From NCBI RefSeq assembly GCF_001183605.1, contig NZ_LFXJ01000010.1, positions 496,001 through 560,000 of the forward strand: a stretch of DNA of 64,000 nt, read 5' to 3'. Shown one piece after another: positions 24,347 to 35,218 of this stretch (positions are counted from its first letter, which is position 1; each line of letters opens with the position of its first letter). A program made the translations under genes and the position numbers. This DNA comes from Lysinibacillus xylanilyticus (GTDB taxonomy: Bacteria; Bacillota; Bacilli; Bacillales_A; Planococcaceae). The notes beneath the pieces are model-generated. The model was not told the origin of the DNA and did no database searches. It worked only from the letters and a program-made list of their open reading frames with translations.

Positions 24347-25120
24347 ATGATGAAGGAAATATTATTTTTTGATGTAGATGGTACACTTTATAATAGTGAG
24401 AAAATATTACCTGCTTCTGCGAAAGAAGCGCTTTTGGAGGCTCGTCGTAATGGATATGAGATAGCGATTGCAACTGGACGTGCACCTTTCATGATTCAAT
24501 CCTTACTAGAAGAGCTAGATATTAATACGTATGTGACATTTAATGGGCAATATGTTGTTTATCGTGGTGAGATTGTCTATACAAATGGTGTTGAGAAAGA
24601 CGAGCTATCCAAAATCATTGCCTTTGGTAATGCGCGACATGAACCTGTTGTATTTTTAGACGCCCAGCGAATGATAGCATCTGTTGGAAATAACGAAATG
24701 ATCTCAGAAAGTTTAAATACATTAAAATACCCATATCCAAATATAGATTCAACTTATTATATGCAGAACGAAGTATATCAAACACTTATTTTTATGGAAG
24801 AGAAAGATGAACATTTATATCGTGAAGCATTCCCGAACGTGCAGTTTGTACGCTGGCATCGCTATTCTTGTGATGTTTTACCAAAGGGAGGCTCAAAGGC
24901 TGCGGGTATTGAAAAGGTCCTTGAGAAAATGGGGCTGACATTAAATGATGCCATTGCTTTTGGGGATGGTATCAATGATATTGAAATGCTGCAGGCTGTT
25001 GGGACTGGTGTTGCGATGGGGAATGGACATGAAAGAGTAAAGGCTGTTGCTACTCATATAGCAGAGCATGTAGATGAGGACGGTCTTGCTAAAATCATGC
25101 GCCAATTAAATATTATTTAA
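24347..25120 (+). CDS. ykrA: HAD superfamily sugar/nucleotide phosphatase, Cof type (YkrA)
   Basis: 257 residues; HAD motif I FFDVDGTLY at residues 6-14, motif II IATGRAPF, C2-type cap, Lys in LPKGGSKAAG and motif IV FGDGINDIEML. Members dephosphorylate sugar phosphates and flavin or nucleotide cofactors in the cytoplasm; substrate unknown. Position between rpoY and def matches B. subtilis ykrA. A family C repeat begins at its stop codon. Confidence 0.92.
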   Translation: MMKEILFFDVDGTLYNSEKILPASAKEALLEARRNGYEIAIATGRAPFMIQSLLEELDINTYVTFNGQYVVYRGEIVYTNGVEKDELSKIIAFGNARHEPVVFLDAQRMIASVGNNEMISESLNTLKYPYPNIDSTYYMQNEVYQTLIFMEEKDEHLYREAFPNVQFVRWHRYSCDVLPKGGSKAAGIEKVLEKMGLTLNDAIAFGDGINDIEMLQAVGTGVAMGNGHERVKAVATHIAEHVDEDGLAKIMRQLNII

Positions 25121-25232
25121 CTTATTTCAGCTGGGTCCAAACATCTGCTGCTGACGCTACGCTTTCGCGCAAAAAACATCTGTATCTGTCGCTACGCTTT
25201 CGGTACAAAAGACATCCGTTGAAATAAGTTAA
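25117..25232. repeat. Family C element with 15-bp terminal inverted repeats, at the ykrA stop codon
   Basis: TTAACTTATTTCAGC (25117-25131) and GTTGAAATAAGTTAA (25218-25232) are inverted with one G/T wobble. The interior holds two CGCTACGCTTTCG blocks, each followed by (C)AAAA and ACATC. The twin at 14481-14581 is almost identical inside. The left arm includes the ykrA TAA. Confidence 0.85.
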
Positions 25233-25462
25233 GTCTCCGGCAGATGTCACGTAATCGGAAAGGAATTCATAAAGGGTGTTAGCCTAAAATCATCGCATTC
25301 ATGCGATAACGGCTAACTGATCTGCATCGTGCTGTTGCCGCTTCGCTTTCGCCCAGACAAAACCGTGTTGCTGACGCTACTTTGCACTCCGCTTTCGCAC
25401 AAAAAACACTTGCAGGCCTAGGCACAAAACCGATTCCGGACGAAGGCGCAATTAATTGAAGA
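25233..25462. repeat. Rearranged family B and C repeats
   Basis: CTCCGGCAGATGTCACG (B), then GTTAGCCTAAAATCATCGCATTC (reverse of the sequence at 15550-15575, in part), GCTTTCGC / GACGCTAC pieces (C) and CCGATTCCGGACG (B end). There is no gene in 25121-25521. Confidence 0.7.
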
Positions 25463-25469
25463 AACTAAG

Positions 25470-25512
25470 AAGCAACTAGTTGTAAGAATGATTGCAGCTA
25501 GTTGCTTTTTTA
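25470..25512 (+). terminator. Intrinsic terminator
   Basis: AAGCAACTAG (25470-25479) and CTAGTTGCTT (25498-25507) form a stem followed by TTTTT; it would end transcription from ykrA through the repeats, just before the convergent deoR remnant. Confidence 0.85.
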
Positions 25513-25521
25513 TTTAGTAAA

Positions 25522-26060
25522 TTATTCAGTGTCTTCAATGTTTGTTTTTACTATTTTCAGTTGTACACCTTTATCCGTGAAATGATTGATAGTGTCTTTA
25601 GAGAGTGCGTAATCTGTAATAATCATATCTACCTCATTTACTGCACAAACTTGAATTGCTACATCTTTGTTGAATTTTGAAGAGTCTGCCGCTACATACA
25701 CAGTTTGAGAAATATTTATAATTTGTTTTCGGGTAATAGCTTCTTCTAAATTGAAATCTGAAATTCCTTTTTCAATCGATACTCCGCTAGCACAAATAAA
25801 AGCTTTATTAATATTAAGGTGATCGAAGCGGAAGAGGAAGTCATTAGACGTTACAGATTTTTCGGAGTGACGAACTTTACCTCCGATGATGATCACTTCG
25901 ATATTGGAGCCAATTAAATCAAAGGCTACTGGGAGTGAGTTTGTAATGACAGTTAATTTTTCTTTCTCTAATAAAAATTGTGTCATTTGGTATGTGGTTG
26001 TTCCACTATCAATAAAAATACATTCTCCATCTTGTACTAAAGAAGCGCATGTTTTTGCAA
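25522..26060 (-). pseudogene. DeoR-family regulator lacking its DNA-binding domain
   Basis: About 180 codons of the DeoR C-terminal sensor domain (ASLVQDGECIFIDSGTTT, LTVITNSLPVA, IIIGGKVR, DSSKFNK). The usual N-terminal HTH (first about 70 residues) and start codon are missing; the frame runs back into phnX sequence at 26061. The only start available is a TTG inside phnX. It probably once regulated the divergent phnX. Confidence 0.85.
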
Positions 26061-26835
26061 GCAGGTACAACTGTTGATTTTGGTCTTTGCTTCTGTGAAT
26101 GTTTTCCTGACAGTTTTTGAAGATGCGGGAATCGAGGCAACGCTAGAGGAAGCGCGTAAACCGATGGGCATGCTGAAAATCGATCATATTCGTACAATGC
26201 TCGAAATGCCTAGAATTCGTGAGGCTTGGAACCAAAAATATGGCCGGGATTTTACGGAACAGGATGTCCTAGCTTTATATATGCAGTTTGAATCAAAGCT
26301 AATGGAGTCGTTAGCTACTTACACAGATCCGATACAGCATGTACAAGAAGCAGTGCATCGATTAAGGGAAGAGGGTATTCGTATTGGCTCTACGACGGGG
26401 TATACAGACTCTATGATGGAGGTAGTGACTCAACATGCTGCAGCAAAAGGTTATGAACCTGATTTTTTAGTAATACCTACTCAAGTAGGAGATAAAGGAC
26501 GTCCATACCCATATATGATTTTTAAAAATATGGAAGCATTAGGTATTGAGGCGACGAATCAAGTTGTGAAGATTGGTGATACAACCTCAGATATTAAAGT
26601 GGCTTTAAATGCAGGTGTCTGGGCTGTTGGTGTTATTGTTGGAAGCTCTGAGATGGGGTTATCTGAAGAAGAGTTTATGGCTTTATCTGAAGAAGAGCAG
26701 CAAATAACTATTGAAAAAACAGCGCGAATATTTAAAGAAACAGGTGCTCATTATACGATTCGAACGATGGAAGAGCTGCCTGCACTGCTGGAAAAAATTA
26801 ATGAACGTTTAGAGCAAGGAATAAAAATAGCCTAA
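26061..26835 (+). pseudogene. phnX: Phosphonoacetaldehyde hydrolase PhnX, 5' end deleted and frameshifted
   Basis: The intact part (26086-26835) reads FASVNVFLTVFEDAGIEATLEEARKP onwards, with the PhnX cap, STTGYT, GRPYPYMIFKNME and KIGDTTSDIK. The first codons at 26061 encode AGTTVDFG, the end of HAD motif I, but the preceding FDW with the catalytic Asp is absent and a 2-nt loss after GGT (26082-26084) breaks the frame. PhnX cleaves phosphonoacetaldehyde in 2-aminoethylphosphonate use; this copy cannot be active. Confidence 0.85.
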
Positions 26836-26902
26836 AAAAATGGGGTATTTGATAGTTGAAAGTGAAGGGTAGAAGATCACAGCGAGGCTGAAAAGAAAGT
26901 AG

Positions 26903-26932
26903 ACCCCCGTAGTTTATAATAACTGCAGGGGT
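26903..26932. terminator. Bidirectional terminator between phnX and def
   Basis: ACCCCCGTAGTT pairs with AACTGCAGGGGT (two mismatched or wobble pairs) over a 6-nt loop; the plus side has TTTGTTGT and the minus side a CTACTTTCTTTT tail. Confidence 0.7.
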
Positions 26933-26951
26933 TTGTTGTCGTTCTTTACTC

Positions 26952-27509
26952 CTAATCGCGCTCGTAAGGTGTAGAATCTGGAATATCCGCAAATGGATTT
27001 TTTTCATTGATGCGATCGTAAAACATAATGCCGTTAAGGTGGTCTAATTCGTGTTGGAAGGCTATAGCAGGCATGCCTTTAAGTCGCAATTTTTTCTCTT
27101 CACCGTCAATTGTTTTAAATTTAACTGTAACACGAGCATGACGGGGTACATAGCCTGGAACATTGCGATCAACAGAAAGGCAGCCTTCACCTGCTGGAAG
27201 GTACGTGTTTTCTACAGAGTGGCTAACTATTTTGGGGTTGATAGCTACAAAACTTAATTGTTCGCCGTTGTCATCTGTTAAATGGAGGGCAAATATTCGA
27301 TGTAGGCTATTTACTTGATTGGCAGCTAATCCAATGCCGCCGCGTAAATTAAATTTATCTGCAAGTTCAGGATCTTGGCTGCTTATTAAATATTGAAGCA
27401 TGTCTTCTGCTAGCTGTCTTACTTCATCAGTTAAAGGGAATTTGACCTCCTCAGCTTTTGTGCGTAAAGTCGGATGACCTTCGCGAATAATATCATCCAT
27501 TAAAATCAT
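26952..27509 (-). CDS. def: Peptide deformylase
   Basis: 185 residues with the three metal-site motifs GIGLAANQV (motif 1), EGCLSV (motif 2, metal Cys) and HELDH (motif 3, two His). It removes the N-formyl group from nascent proteins. The length and insertions are those of type II deformylases of Gram-positives. The position before pdhA matches ykrB (defB). SD AAAGGAAG. Confidence 0.96.
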   Translation of the reverse strand: MILMDDIIREGHPTLRTKAEEVKFPLTDEVRQLAEDMLQYLISSQDPELADKFNLRGGIGLAANQVNSLHRIFALHLTDDNGEQLSFVAINPKIVSHSVENTYLPAGEGCLSVDRNVPGYVPRHARVTVKFKTIDGEEKKLRLKGMPAIAFQHELDHLNGIMFYDRINEKNPFADIPDSTPYERD

Positions 27510-27802
27510 ATATGAATCTTCCTTTCAACTTTGTAGTGCTTACTTATAAGTATACATCACGTCTTAAAACAATCACATGAAAAAAGACCTTATTTGAATA
27601 TACTTAAAAAATTTTTCTAAAGCTATTAGATTGTCTAGAACTGGGGCATTCTACTATTGGTAATCGTGTAATGGAACTGAATAATTGTGTACTACGGATA
27701 TGTTGTTATAATACAGTTCTTCTTGATTGATGGTACAGTATGAAACAGGGATATTTAATCGTTATGTTAGAAAAAATCTTTGTTAATACGCGTATTATAT
27801 GA

Positions 27803-27831
27803 TTGACCGACAGTATTTTATTCAGTATACT
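27803..27831 (+). promoter_or_regulatory. Sigma-A promoter of the pdhABCD operon
   Basis: TTGACC (27803-27808), 17-bp spacer, TATACT (27826-27831), 72 nt before the pdhA start. The rest of 27510-27903 holds no gene. Confidence 0.75.
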
Positions 27832-27900
27832 GAGTGCAAAGAATAAGTTGTACTAGTTGAAATGGTGATTTATTTTAATACAGCTGAAAGGGAGATGTGA

Positions 27901-29019
<1,119 letters not shown>

Positions 29020-29022
29020 CCT

Positions 29023-30000
29023 ATGGCACAAATGACAATGATTCAAGCAATTACAGATGCACTTCGTACAGAATTAAAGAATGATGAAAACGTTCTTGTA
29101 TTCGGGGAAGATGTAGGTGTCAACGGTGGGGTATTCCGCGCAACTGAAGGCCTACAAAAAGAATTTGGTGTTGACCGCGTATTCGATACTCCATTAGCAG
29201 AGTCAGGTATTGGTGGCTTAGCAATCGGACTTTCTCTTCAAGGTTTCCGTCCAGTTCCTGAAATTCAGTTCTTCGGCTTCGTTTATGAAGTAATGGATTC
29301 AATTAGTGGTCAATTAGCGCGTATGAGCTATCGTAGCGGTGGTGTTTATAATGCACCAGTAACAATCCGTTCTCCATTTGGTGGTGGTGTACACACACCA
29401 GAAATGCACTCAGATAGCTTAGAGAGTTTAATGACAGCACAACCAGGGTTAACGGTTGTTGTACCATCTACACCATACGATGCTAAGGGCTTACTAATTT
29501 CATCTATTCGAAATGATAACCCAGTAATTTTCTTAGAGCATTTAAAATTATATCGTTCATTCCGTGAAGAGGTACCGGAGGAAGCATACGAAATTCCACT
29601 AGGTAAAGCGGATGTAAAACGTGAAGGTAAAGATCTAACAATCATTGCCTATGGTTTAATGGTTCACGAAAGCTTAAAGGCTGCAGAGGAGCTAGAAAAA
29701 GAAGGTCACTCTGTAGAAGTTATTGATTTACGTACAATCCAACCAATTGATATTGAAACAATTATTGCGTCAGTTGAAAAAACAGGTCGTGCAATCGTTG
29801 TACAAGAGGCTCAAAAACAAGCAGGTATCGCTGCAAATGTTGTGGCTGAAATTACAGAACGAGCGATTTTAAGCTTAGAAGCACCTGTACTACGTGTGGC
29901 TGCACCGGATACTGTGTACCCATTCCCACAAGCTGAAGGTGTTTGGTTACCAAACTATAAAGATGTAATGGAAACAGCTAAAAAAGTTTTAACATTCTAA
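29023..30000 (+). CDS. pdhB: Pyruvate dehydrogenase E1 beta subunit
   Basis: 325 residues; transketolase pyrimidine-binding domain ([18 protein letters not shown]) and C-terminal transketolase domain ([11 protein letters not shown]). The 3-nt gap after pdhA implies coupled translation. Forms the alpha2beta2 E1 with PdhA. Confidence 0.97.
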   Translation: MAQMTMIQAITDALRTELKNDENVLVFGEDVGVNGGVFRATEGLQKEFGVDRVFDTPLAESGIGGLAIGLSLQGFRPVPEIQFFGFVYEVMDSISGQLARMSYRSGGVYNAPVTIRSPFGGGVHTPEMHSDSLESLMTAQPGLTVVVPSTPYDAKGLLISSIRNDNPVIFLEHLKLYRSFREEVPEEAYEIPLGKADVKREGKDLTIIAYGLMVHESLKAAEELEKEGHSVEVIDLRTIQPIDIETIIASVEKTGRAIVVQEAQKQAGIAANVVAEITERAILSLEAPVLRVAAPDTVYPFPQAEGVWLPNYKDVMETAKKVLTF

Positions 30001-30043
30001 TGTAGCTTCTAGAAGGAACTGTAAATAGAAAGGATGGGTACAC

Positions 30044-31384
30044 ATGGCATTTGAATTTAGATTACCGGACATAGGCGAGGGTATTCACGAAGGCGAAATC
30101 GTGAAATGGTTCGTTAAAGCTGGAGATACAGTAAAAGAAGATGATATTCTTTGTGAAGTGCAAAATGACAAAGCAGTGGTAGAGATCCCTTCTCCGGTTG
30201 AGGGAACAGTAGAGGAAGTTTTAGTAGGAGAGGGCACAGTAGCGGTTGTTGGTGATGTCTTAATCCGCTTTGATGCACCTGGCTATGAAGACTTAAAGCT
30301 AAAAGGTGATGATCATGCTGAAGCGAAAACAGAGGCTCAAGTTCAAGCAACAGCTGAGGATGGTCAGAAAGTAGAAAAGGCTCCTGTTAAAGATGAGCAG
30401 GCTCCAGAGAAAGCTATTGAAAAGACTGAAGCTGTAGCAGTAGCTGATGAGAATAAGCGTATTATTGCAATGCCTTCAGTACGTAAATTTGCACGAGAGC
30501 ATGATGTTAATATTCGTGAAGTTAAAGGTACAGGCAAAAATGGCCGTATTTTAAAACAAGATATTGAGAATTTCCTACAAGGTGGAGGCGCTGTAGAGGC
30601 TGAAGTAGCACCAGTGGCTAATGAAGAAGCTGTTCAGCAAGAAACAACTGCACAAGCAGCACCAGTAGTCCTTGAAGGTGAATTCCCAGAAACACGTGAG
30701 AAAATGTCGGGCATTCGAAAAGCGATTGCAAAAGCGATGGTTCACTCGAAACAAACGGCTCCGCATGTTACACTAATGGATGAAGTCGATGTAACAGCTC
30801 TAGTAGCACATCGCAAAAAATTCAAAGATATCGCTGCTGAAAAAGGTGTCAAATTAACGTACTTACCATATGTAGTTAAAGCACTTATTTCAACTTTACG
30901 CGAATACCCAGAATTTAACCGCTCATTAGATGATGCAACACAAGAAATTATTCAGAAGCATTATTATAATATTGGTATTGCAGCAGATACAGAAAAAGGC
31001 TTATTAGTACCAGTTATTAAGCACGCAGATCGTAAATCTGTTTTTGCAGTATCAAATGAAATTAATGAATTAGCGACTAAAGCACGTGAAGGCAAGCTTG
31101 CACCACATGAAATGAAGGGCGCTTCGATGTCGATTACGAATATCGGCTCTGCAGGAGGACAATGGTTTACTCCAGTAATTAATCATCCTGAAGTAGCAAT
31201 TCTAGGTATTGGTCGAATTTCAGAAAAACCTGTAATAAAAAATGGTGAAATTGTAGCCGCACCTGTGTTAGCATTATCATTGAGCTTTGATCATCGTATG
31301 ATTGATGGAGCCACTGCGCAAAATGCTTTAAATCATTTAAAGCGTTTGTTAAGTGAACCAGAATTATTATTAATGGAGGCGTAA
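30044..31384 (+). CDS. pdhC: Dihydrolipoamide acetyltransferase (PDH E2)
   Basis: 446 residues with a single lipoyl domain (lipoyl-Lys in [14 protein letters not shown] near residue 43), an Ala/Glu/Lys/Pro-rich linker, a peripheral subunit-binding domain ([15 protein letters not shown], about 145-180), a second linker and the catalytic domain ending with [10 protein letters not shown] (catalytic His). It forms the 60-mer core and transfers acetyl to CoA. Confidence 0.97.
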   Translation: MAFEFRLPDIGEGIHEGEIVKWFVKAGDTVKEDDILCEVQNDKAVVEIPSPVEGTVEEVLVGEGTVAVVGDVLIRFDAPGYEDLKLKGDDHAEAKTEAQVQATAEDGQKVEKAPVKDEQAPEKAIEKTEAVAVADENKRIIAMPSVRKFAREHDVNIREVKGTGKNGRILKQDIENFLQGGGAVEAEVAPVANEEAVQQETTAQAAPVVLEGEFPETREKMSGIRKAIAKAMVHSKQTAPHVTLMDEVDVTALVAHRKKFKDIAAEKGVKLTYLPYVVKALISTLREYPEFNRSLDDATQEIIQKHYYNIGIAADTEKGLLVPVIKHADRKSVFAVSNEINELATKAREGKLAPHEMKGASMSITNIGSAGGQWFTPVINHPEVAILGIGRISEKPVIKNGEIVAAPVLALSLSFDHRMIDGATAQNALNHLKRLLSEPELLLMEA

Positions 31385-31389
31385 CAAAA

Positions 31390-32805
31390 ATGGTAGTAGG
31401 AGATTTTCCAATCGAAACAGATACTCTTGTCATTGGTTCAGGTCCTGGAGGATATGTAGCAGCAATTCGTGCAGCTCAAACTGGCCAAAAAGTAACAATC
31501 GTTGAAAAAAATGTACTTGGTGGTGTGTGCTTAAACGTAGGTTGTATCCCATCAAAAGCATTAATTTCAGTAGGTCACCGTTTTGAGCATGCTAAACATT
31601 CAGATGACATGGGTATCATCGCTTCTGACGTGAAATTAGACTTCTCAAAAGCACAAGCATTTAAAGACAGCGTTGTTAAAAAATTAACTGGCGGTGTTGA
31701 AGGCTTACTTAAAGGTAATAAAGTTGAAATTGTACAAGGTGAAGCTTATTTCGTTGACACTCATTCAGTGCGTATCATCAATGGTGAATCTGCTCAAACT
31801 TACACATTTAACAATGTAATTATCGCAACAGGTTCTCGCCCTGTTGAAATTCCAACATTTAAATTCTCTAATCGCGTACTAAATTCTACTGGCGCACTTT
31901 CTTTACAAGAAGTACCAGGTAAATTAGTAGTTATCGGTGGAGGTTATATTGGTACAGAGTTAGGTTCAGCTTATGCTAATCTTGGCTCACAAGTAACAAT
32001 TATCGAAGGTGGAAAAGATATCTTAGCTGGCTTCGAAAAACAAATGACACAAATCGTGAAAAAAGGCCTTAAAAAGAAAGGCGTTGAAATGGAAGTAAAC
32101 GCATCTGCAAAAGGCGTTGAAGAAACAGAAAACGGCGTAGTAGTAACTTATGAAGTTGGCGGAGAAGAGAAAAAAGTTGAAGCTGACTATGTATTAGTGA
32201 CTGTAGGTCGTCGTCCAAATACAGATGAAATGGGCCTTGCTGAAATCGGTGTTGAATTCGGTGAACGTGGTCTAATCAATGTTGACAAACAATGTCGTAC
32301 AAATATTCCAAACATCTATGCAATTGGTGATATTGTAGCAGGTCCTCAACTTGCTCATAAAGCATCTTACGAAGGTAAAGTTGCTGCTGAAGCAATCGCT
32401 GGTGAAAAATCAATCGTTGATTATTTAGCTATTCCTGCTGTATGCTTCACAGATCCAGAAATGGCAACGGTTGGTTATAACGAAGACGAAGCAAAAGCTG
32501 AAGGCATTGAATACACTGCAGCGAAATTCCCATTCGCAGCTAATGGTCGTGCACTTGCATTAAACCAAACAGAAGGTTTCGTAAAGCTTGTTGCTCGTAA
32601 AGAAGATGGCTTATTAATCGGTGCTCAAATCGTAGGTGCTGGTGCATCTGATATGATCGCTGAAATGGGCTTAGCAATTGAAGGCGGTATGACTGCTGAA
32701 GATATCGCATTAACAATCCATGCTCACCCAACTTTAGGTGAAATTACAATGGAAGCTGCTGAAGTATTACTTGGCAACCCAATCCATATTGTAGCTAAAA
32801 AATAA
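31390..32805 (+). CDS. pdhD: Dihydrolipoamide dehydrogenase (PDH E3)
   Basis: 471 residues; FAD motif [15 protein letters not shown], redox disulfide in [17 protein letters not shown] motif [14 protein letters not shown] and C-terminal HAHPTLGE with the catalytic His-Glu. It reoxidises the lipoyl groups and may also serve other 2-oxo acid complexes. Begins 5 nt after pdhC. Confidence 0.97.
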   Translation: MVVGDFPIETDTLVIGSGPGGYVAAIRAAQTGQKVTIVEKNVLGGVCLNVGCIPSKALISVGHRFEHAKHSDDMGIIASDVKLDFSKAQAFKDSVVKKLTGGVEGLLKGNKVEIVQGEAYFVDTHSVRIINGESAQTYTFNNVIIATGSRPVEIPTFKFSNRVLNSTGALSLQEVPGKLVVIGGGYIGTELGSAYANLGSQVTIIEGGKDILAGFEKQMTQIVKKGLKKKGVEMEVNASAKGVEETENGVVVTYEVGGEEKKVEADYVLVTVGRRPNTDEMGLAEIGVEFGERGLINVDKQCRTNIPNIYAIGDIVAGPQLAHKASYEGKVAAEAIAGEKSIVDYLAIPAVCFTDPEMATVGYNEDEAKAEGIEYTAAKFPFAANGRALALNQTEGFVKLVARKEDGLLIGAQIVGAGASDMIAEMGLAIEGGMTAEDIALTIHAHPTLGEITMEAAEVLLGNPIHIVAKK

Positions 32806-32818
32806 TAAAGTTTATGAA

Positions 32819-32857
32819 AACGGCTATAAAGCATTTGCTTTGTAGCCGTTTTTTTGT
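32819..32857 (+). terminator. Terminator of the pdh operon
   Basis: AACGGCTATAAAGC pairs with GCTTTGTAGCCGTT (one mismatch) over ATTT, followed by TTTTT. Confidence 0.93.
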
Positions 32858-33072
32858 ATATTACTTGTAATTTTGATAAAGTAATTATATCGAATGAATA
32901 TTCGAAAAATATAATTCGGTTAGGAATCTATTAAATGCCGGATTGACTTAGTAAAGGTTTAAAATAAATCTAGCGAAGTGCCAGATAGTCTCGAAATTGA
33001 CTGCTAGATGTCTGAAAATGATAATGATGTTTATGAAAAAGAGAAGTTGAACAAAAAACTGAGGTGATAACA

Positions 33073-33855
33073 ATGGAACTAGGCTTAAAGGGGAAAGTAG
33101 CAGTTATTACAGGTTCAAGTAAGGGAATTGGTTATTATACAGCGATGCAGCTTGTCAAAGAGGGAGCAAAGGTTGTACTTTGTGCTCGTGGTGAAAAACA
33201 GCTTCAAGTGGCTGCTGGCTGTATTAAAAACGAAACAGGCGAGGACGTATTAATTGTACCGACTGATATTACAAAGGAAAAAGATTGTAAGTACTTAATT
33301 GAACGAGCAGTAGAGCATTTTGGTCGACTTGATATTCTTATAAATAATGCAGGCACAGCTTCAGCTAATCCATTTGAATCGGTTAGTAGTGAGCTATGGC
33401 AAGCTGATTTAGATTTAAAAGTATTTGGTGCTGTTAATTGTTCAAAATATGCTGCACCTCATTTACGGAAGGTTGGTGGCGGTGCAATAGTTAATGTGAC
33501 CGCGGTAATGGCTAAAACACCACCAGCAAACTCACTTCCTACTACTGTAAGTCGTGCTGCCGGACTTGCATTAACGAAAGCTATGAGCAAAGACTTAGGT
33601 AAAGATAATATTCGTGTGAATTCTGTTTGTATTGGGCTTATTCGTAGTGATCAAATAGAGAAGAAGTGGAAAGAAGAAGAGCCAGAGCTTACGTGGGAAA
33701 ACTATTCTCGCAAAGTAGGTCAAGCGATTCCGCTTGGTCGGGTAGGGGATGCTCAAGAAGCGGCAAATGTCATTACTTTTTTAGTATCAGATGCAGCTAG
33801 TTATGTGACAGGAACTTCTATTAATATTGATGGTGGTTCTGGACACGCATTATAG
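33073..33855 (+). CDS. SDR-family oxidoreductase with substituted catalytic residues
   Basis: 260 residues from ATG 33073 (SD GAGGTGATAAC). Rossmann motif TGSSKGIG at residues 13-20 and NNAG at 91-94 are intact, so NAD(P)H binding is likely. In the active site the normal Ser is Thr143, Tyr is Thr157 and Lys is Arg161 (LPTTVSRAAG), so standard SDR chemistry is doubtful. The C-terminal SYVTGTSINIDGG is normal FabG-like. Monocistronic, with two terminators after it. Role unknown. Confidence 0.85.
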   Translation: MELGLKGKVAVITGSSKGIGYYTAMQLVKEGAKVVLCARGEKQLQVAAGCIKNETGEDVLIVPTDITKEKDCKYLIERAVEHFGRLDILINNAGTASANPFESVSSELWQADLDLKVFGAVNCSKYAAPHLRKVGGGAIVNVTAVMAKTPPANSLPTTVSRAAGLALTKAMSKDLGKDNIRVNSVCIGLIRSDQIEKKWKEEEPELTWENYSRKVGQAIPLGRVGDAQEAANVITFLVSDAASYVTGTSINIDGGSGHAL

Positions 33856-33886
33856 AGTAATATTTTTGAAGAAAAGCTTATTTAGC

Positions 33887-33925
33887 GTTGTCTAAAAAAT
33901 GAATGTAGAGCAGTTTTTAGACAAC
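33887..33925 (+). terminator. Terminator of the SDR gene
   Basis: GTTGTCTAAAAA and TTTTTAGACAAC form a perfect 12-bp stem with a 15-nt loop, followed by CTCTTTATTT. Confidence 0.8.
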
Positions 33926-33942
33926 CTCTTTATTTGATGTAT

Positions 33943-33986
33943 AGAAAAAGGATGGCTCAAAGTGTTTTGGAGTTATCCTTTTTTCT
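33943..33986. terminator. Second hairpin between the SDR gene and cidA
   Basis: AGAAAAAGGAT pairs with ATCCTTTTTTCT, extended by GGCTC / GAGTT. The T-rich right arm gives terminator potential on the plus strand; the A/T symmetry also allows the other. Confidence 0.65.
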
Positions 33987-34065
33987 ATTGTTTTCCTAAA
34001 ATTATAATAGACAGAAAATTCCTGCAGATGTAGAATGGACGTTATAGGGGGTGAAATGTGGCGAA

Positions 34066-34509
34066 ATGTTGAACGAAAATATTACTTTGATGTTAAAGAA
34101 AGTTGTTCGTATTATTGTTCAGATTGGGATACTCAATATTTTTTATTACATGGGTGTCGGTATTGTGGCTTTACTACATGTACCTCTTCCAGGAAGTGTA
34201 ATTGGATTACTATTATTAGCGCTTTCGCTCAATTTTAAAATAATTAAAGTAGAATACATTCAAGATGGGGCAGGCTTCTTAATTGGCGTATTAACCTTGT
34301 TCTTCATTCCTGCAACAGTAGGAGTGATTGACTACCCTGAACTTTTTTCAACAACTGGCCTCTTGATAATGCTAGCCGTTATAGCAAGTACGCTTATCTC
34401 TATTTATGTTACAGGATTACTTAGTCAAATGGTTGAGAAAAAAGAGCTGGCTAAAAAAGAAACAGAAGCCATTGTAGAAGAAGGAGAGGGGAAATTAACT
34501 GTTGATTGA
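34066..34509 (+). CDS. cidA: Holin-like CidA/LrgA family protein
   Basis: Small membrane protein with four hydrophobic segments; LHVPLPGSVIGLLLL and IQDGAGFLIGVLTLFFIPATVGVI are typical of CidA/LrgA. With CidB/LrgB it modulates murein hydrolase export, cell lysis or, as known more recently, pyruvate/acetate-related transport. The start is uncertain: GTG 34051, ATG 34066 and ATG 34090 are in frame; homologues begin near 34090 (MLKKVVRI), yet the only good SD (AGGGGGTG, 34045-34052) points to an out-of-frame ATG at 34055. The last 8 nt overlap the next gene. Confidence 0.85.
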   Translation: MLNENITLMLKKVVRIIVQIGILNIFYYMGVGIVALLHVPLPGSVIGLLLLALSLNFKIIKVEYIQDGAGFLIGVLTLFFIPATVGVIDYPELFSTTGLLIMLAVIASTLISIYVTGLLSQMVEKKELAKKETEAIVEEGEGKLTVD

Positions 34510-35179
34510 AATTATTGTTGTCGTTGGCACCGTTGTCTTGTTCGTGTTATTTACAAAACTTTATCAACGTTACCCACATCCTTTAATGATTCCGCTAGTG
34601 ACGACAACTATCGTCAGTGCTGTTGTGTTATTAGTCTTTAATATTCCATATTCTACTTATATGGAGGGAGGACAATGGCTTCAAAAAATGCTAGGTCCAG
34701 CAGTCGTAGCCCTAGCTTATCCTCTATATAATCAGCGTGAGATCATTATGAAATATAAGTATGCTATTTTGTCCGGTATTTTTATCGCTATGATTACGGG
34801 CTTAGCGACAATATTTGTTATGCTGAAATGGATTGGCGTCAATAAAAGCTGGCTGCTGACGGCCTTGCCTAAATCATTAACGACACCTGTAGGTATGCAG
34901 GTGAGTGAGTCAATTGGCGGTATTCCACCATTAACAGCTGTATTTGTAATGCTAGCAGGGTTTGTAGGCGCTATTATTGGACCGTTAGTCATTAAATACG
35001 GCAAAATTGATTCAGCCGTTAGTAGAGGTGTTGCAGTAGGTAGTGCTTCTCATGGCGTTGGACTTGTTAAATTAAGAGAATACGGAGAACAAGAATTATC
35101 AGTAGGCTCGTTATCTATGGCCTTAACTGCAATTATAGGTGCATTTTTATGTCCACTATTTGTTTATTTATTTTTGTAA
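34502..35179 (+). CDS. cidB: CidB/LrgB family membrane protein
   Basis: 225 residues, 6-7 hydrophobic segments, with LGPAVVALAYPLYNQ, LPKSLTTPVGMQVSESIGGIP and GSASHGVGLVKLREYGE, the conserved LrgB motifs. TTG start at 34502 overlaps cidA, so the two are coupled. Forms a functional pair with CidA at the membrane. Confidence 0.93.
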   Translation: MIEIIVVVGTVVLFVLFTKLYQRYPHPLMIPLVTTTIVSAVVLLVFNIPYSTYMEGGQWLQKMLGPAVVALAYPLYNQREIIMKYKYAILSGIFIAMITGLATIFVMLKWIGVNKSWLLTALPKSLTTPVGMQVSESIGGIPPLTAVFVMLAGFVGAIIGPLVIKYGKIDSAVSRGVAVGSASHGVGLVKLREYGEQELSVGSLSMALTAIIGAFLCPLFVYLFL

Positions 35180-35185
35180 AAAAAT

Positions 35186-35218
35186 CTATATACAGAAAAA
35201 TCTGTATATAGTCTTTTT
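35186..35218. terminator. Bidirectional terminator between cidB and the methyltransferase gene
   Basis: CTATATACAGA and TCTGTATATAG (perfect 11 bp, AAAA loop) are followed by TCTTTTT on the plus side and preceded by AAAAAAAT, so it serves the convergent genes on both strands. Confidence 0.88.
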
